Positions 12,148 to 12,157 of a stretch of DNA of 12,157 bases are shown here, one piece after another. The notes below the pieces were generated by a model, which did no database searches, had not been told where the DNA came from, and saw only the letters and a list, made by a program, of their open reading frames with translations. Each line of letters begins with the position of its first letter. Within the stretch, counting starts at the first letter, position 1. Both the position numbers and the translations under genes were made by a program. Location of the stretch: contig CAYWVF010000035.1 in the NCBI GenBank assembly GCA_964461815.1, forward strand, positions 1-12,157, written 5' to 3'. This DNA is from JAAZBA01 sp964461815. Lineage in GTDB: Bacteria > Bacillota > Clostridia > Oscillospirales > QAMX01.

Positions 12148-12157
12148 ATGAACGCAC
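12148..12157 (+). CDS. Start of an unidentified gene, cut by the window end
   Basis: ATG AAC GCA and one further base (MNA...) follow GGAGG (12133-12137) at 10 bases. The ribosome site and its position after a terminator support a real start, but nothing can be said about the product. The same frame is open back to an ATT at 12046 behind AAAGGAGG. Confidence 0.5.

Overview
The window looks like a scaffold from a Gram-positive gut clostridium, most likely Ruminococcus or a close relative in the Ruminococcaceae. The reasons are a GroEL with a GGM-type tail, strong AGGAGG-type ribosome sites, sigmaA promoters with 17-base spacers, a short-leader ECF sigma operon typical of clostridia, and a pseudoknotted leader resembling the preQ1-III riboswitch class known from Ruminococcaceae. 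A 100-base N gap inside a repeat (2467-2566) shows that this is a scaffold joined from contigs. No assignment below was checked by a database search.

Layout. Positions 2-823 (+) hold the C-terminal half of GroEL with its terminator. A long block on the minus strand follows. It contains an NhaC-family antiporter (956-2245) with its own promoter and a small leader hairpin; an intergenic repeat with an assembly gap (about 2382-2634); a SulP anion transporter with a STAS domain (2643-4286) preceded by an overlapping 9-codon upstream ORF; a DHHW/AlgX-like protein (4512-5609) and an MBOAT acyltransferase (5652-7055) forming a polymer O-acetylation pair; and a lipoprotein (7141-7746), a single-pass membrane protein (7778-8308) and an ECF sigma factor (8331-8891). 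Read in the direction of transcription, these last five genes run sigma, membrane protein, lipoprotein, MBOAT, DHHW, with only a hairpin lacking a U-tract between the third and fourth. Stress-controlled envelope acetylation is therefore possible. Next comes a YhhQ-type queuosine-precursor transporter (8971-9699) with a structured leader: a pseudoknot aptamer candidate, an intrinsic terminator, and a distal hairpin over the ribosome site.

Right side. A class I methyltransferase (10022-10783, +) is divergent from the transporter. It shares a bidirectional terminator with a GNAT acetyltransferase (10829-11455, -). The GNAT leader has a 12-codon upstream ORF and two mutually exclusive hairpins, one of which captures the ribosome site; this is the arrangement of a translational attenuator. 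Beyond it, at 11870, there is an intact ribosome site and the first 12 codons of a SpoVT/AbrB-type gene. That gene stops abruptly and gives way to unrelated, strongly folded sequence ending in a 14-bp-stem terminator (12067-12116), and then the start of another gene (12148). This could be the left end of an element inserted in a spoVT-like gene, or a structured RNA/leader.

The strongest candidates for something undescribed are the GNAT leader switch, the spoVT stub with the structured segment beside it, the two-stage leader of the queuosine transporter, and the sigma/acetylation gene cluster.
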